NCBI GenBank assembly: GCA_910585045.1 | Contig: CAJUCD010000001.1 | Span: 62,001 to 126,000, forward strand | Direction of reading: 5' to 3' | DNA: 64,000 nt | Origin: an uncultured Bacilli bacterium | Lineage (GTDB): Bacteria > Bacillota_I > Bacilli_A > RF39 > UBA660 | Shown here: positions 63,989 through 64,000 of the stretch, piece by piece | Position numbering within the stretch: the stretch's first letter is position 1 | Layout: the number at the start of each line of letters is the position of its first letter | The notes under the pieces: model-generated | What the model was told of the DNA's origin: nothing | Database searches by the model: none | What the model saw: only the letters and a program-made list of their open reading frames with translations | Translations under genes and position numbers: made by a program

Positions 63989-64000
63989 GTTAAGAGCCTC

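Noticed and set aside
1..64000. CRISPR arrays, insertion sequences, integrases, rRNA genes
   Set aside because: None seen: no regularly spaced repeats, transposase or integrase frames, or rRNA sequence.

Overview
The window looks like chromosome from a very AT-rich, monoderm, low-GC Bacillota, probably an uncultured gut-type lineage of the RF39/TANB77 kind; the lineage is inferred. Evidence for Bacillota: lipoteichoic-acid-synthase-like and teichoic-acid linkage genes, MurT, Noc/ParB-like protein, SpoIIR, and Firmicutes-style RBSs and promoters. TGA is used as a stop (ATGA overlaps at 14250 and 18456), so the code is the standard bacterial one and not the Mycoplasma code.

Layout. 1-6 kb: partial murT, glmS, a polyprenyl-phosphate glycosyltransferase and a large membrane protein. 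6-19.5 kb: one long minus-strand envelope-polymer operon, transcribed tagO, galE, wzy-like, wzx-like, GT2, a GT2 interrupted at a G9 tract, GT32, a GT4-TagA fusion, mnaA/wecB, and a HAD-like/LtaS-like fusion. TagO, MnaA and TagA together suggest a ManNAc-GlcNAc-PP-undecaprenol linkage unit as in wall teichoic acid. 19.6-22 kb: a YugP-like protein without its HExxH motif, cysS, secG. 22-33.5 kb: accessory region with an unrecognised four-gene plus-strand cluster, a LigD-like PE-Pol protein without a ligase domain, PnuC, small hydrolases, tRNA-His, a DUF6273-like surface protein, a double-HTH regulator, an FAD/Rieske oxidoreductase and a nuclease-DUF2075 helicase. 33.5-38.7 kb: an odd minus-strand cluster (diaminopentanoate-dehydrogenase-like, ClpA-type AAA, unknown, Ham1-deformylase fusion, frameshifted unknown, superoxide reductase). 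38.7-46.8 kb: regulators (PadR/DUF1700, TetR) and a hybrid histidine kinase, Hpt-REC and AMP-ligase cluster.

46.9-63.3 kb is mostly housekeeping on the minus strand: parB, a secreted HExxH protein, rsmG, mnmG, GNAT, mnmE, two prenol/diacylglycerol-kinase-like membrane enzymes, rpsI, rplM, a small DUF21-like membrane protein preceded by a large structured RNA, truA, two degenerate EcfA-like proteins, a surface-protein pseudogene, rpmE, an SGNH hydrolase and murA. spoIIR lies at the right edge.

Strongest leads: (1) the ~550 nt intergenic RNA plus downstream small membrane protein, which fits OLE RNA and OapA; (2) a G9 mononucleotide tract that breaks a glycosyltransferase and predicts phase variation of the surface polymer; (3) several unusual domain architectures (HAD-LtaS, GT4-TagA, Ham1-deformylase, PE-Pol) and degenerate enzymes (EcfA pair, YugP-like). 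All calls come from reading sequence only; no database search was run.
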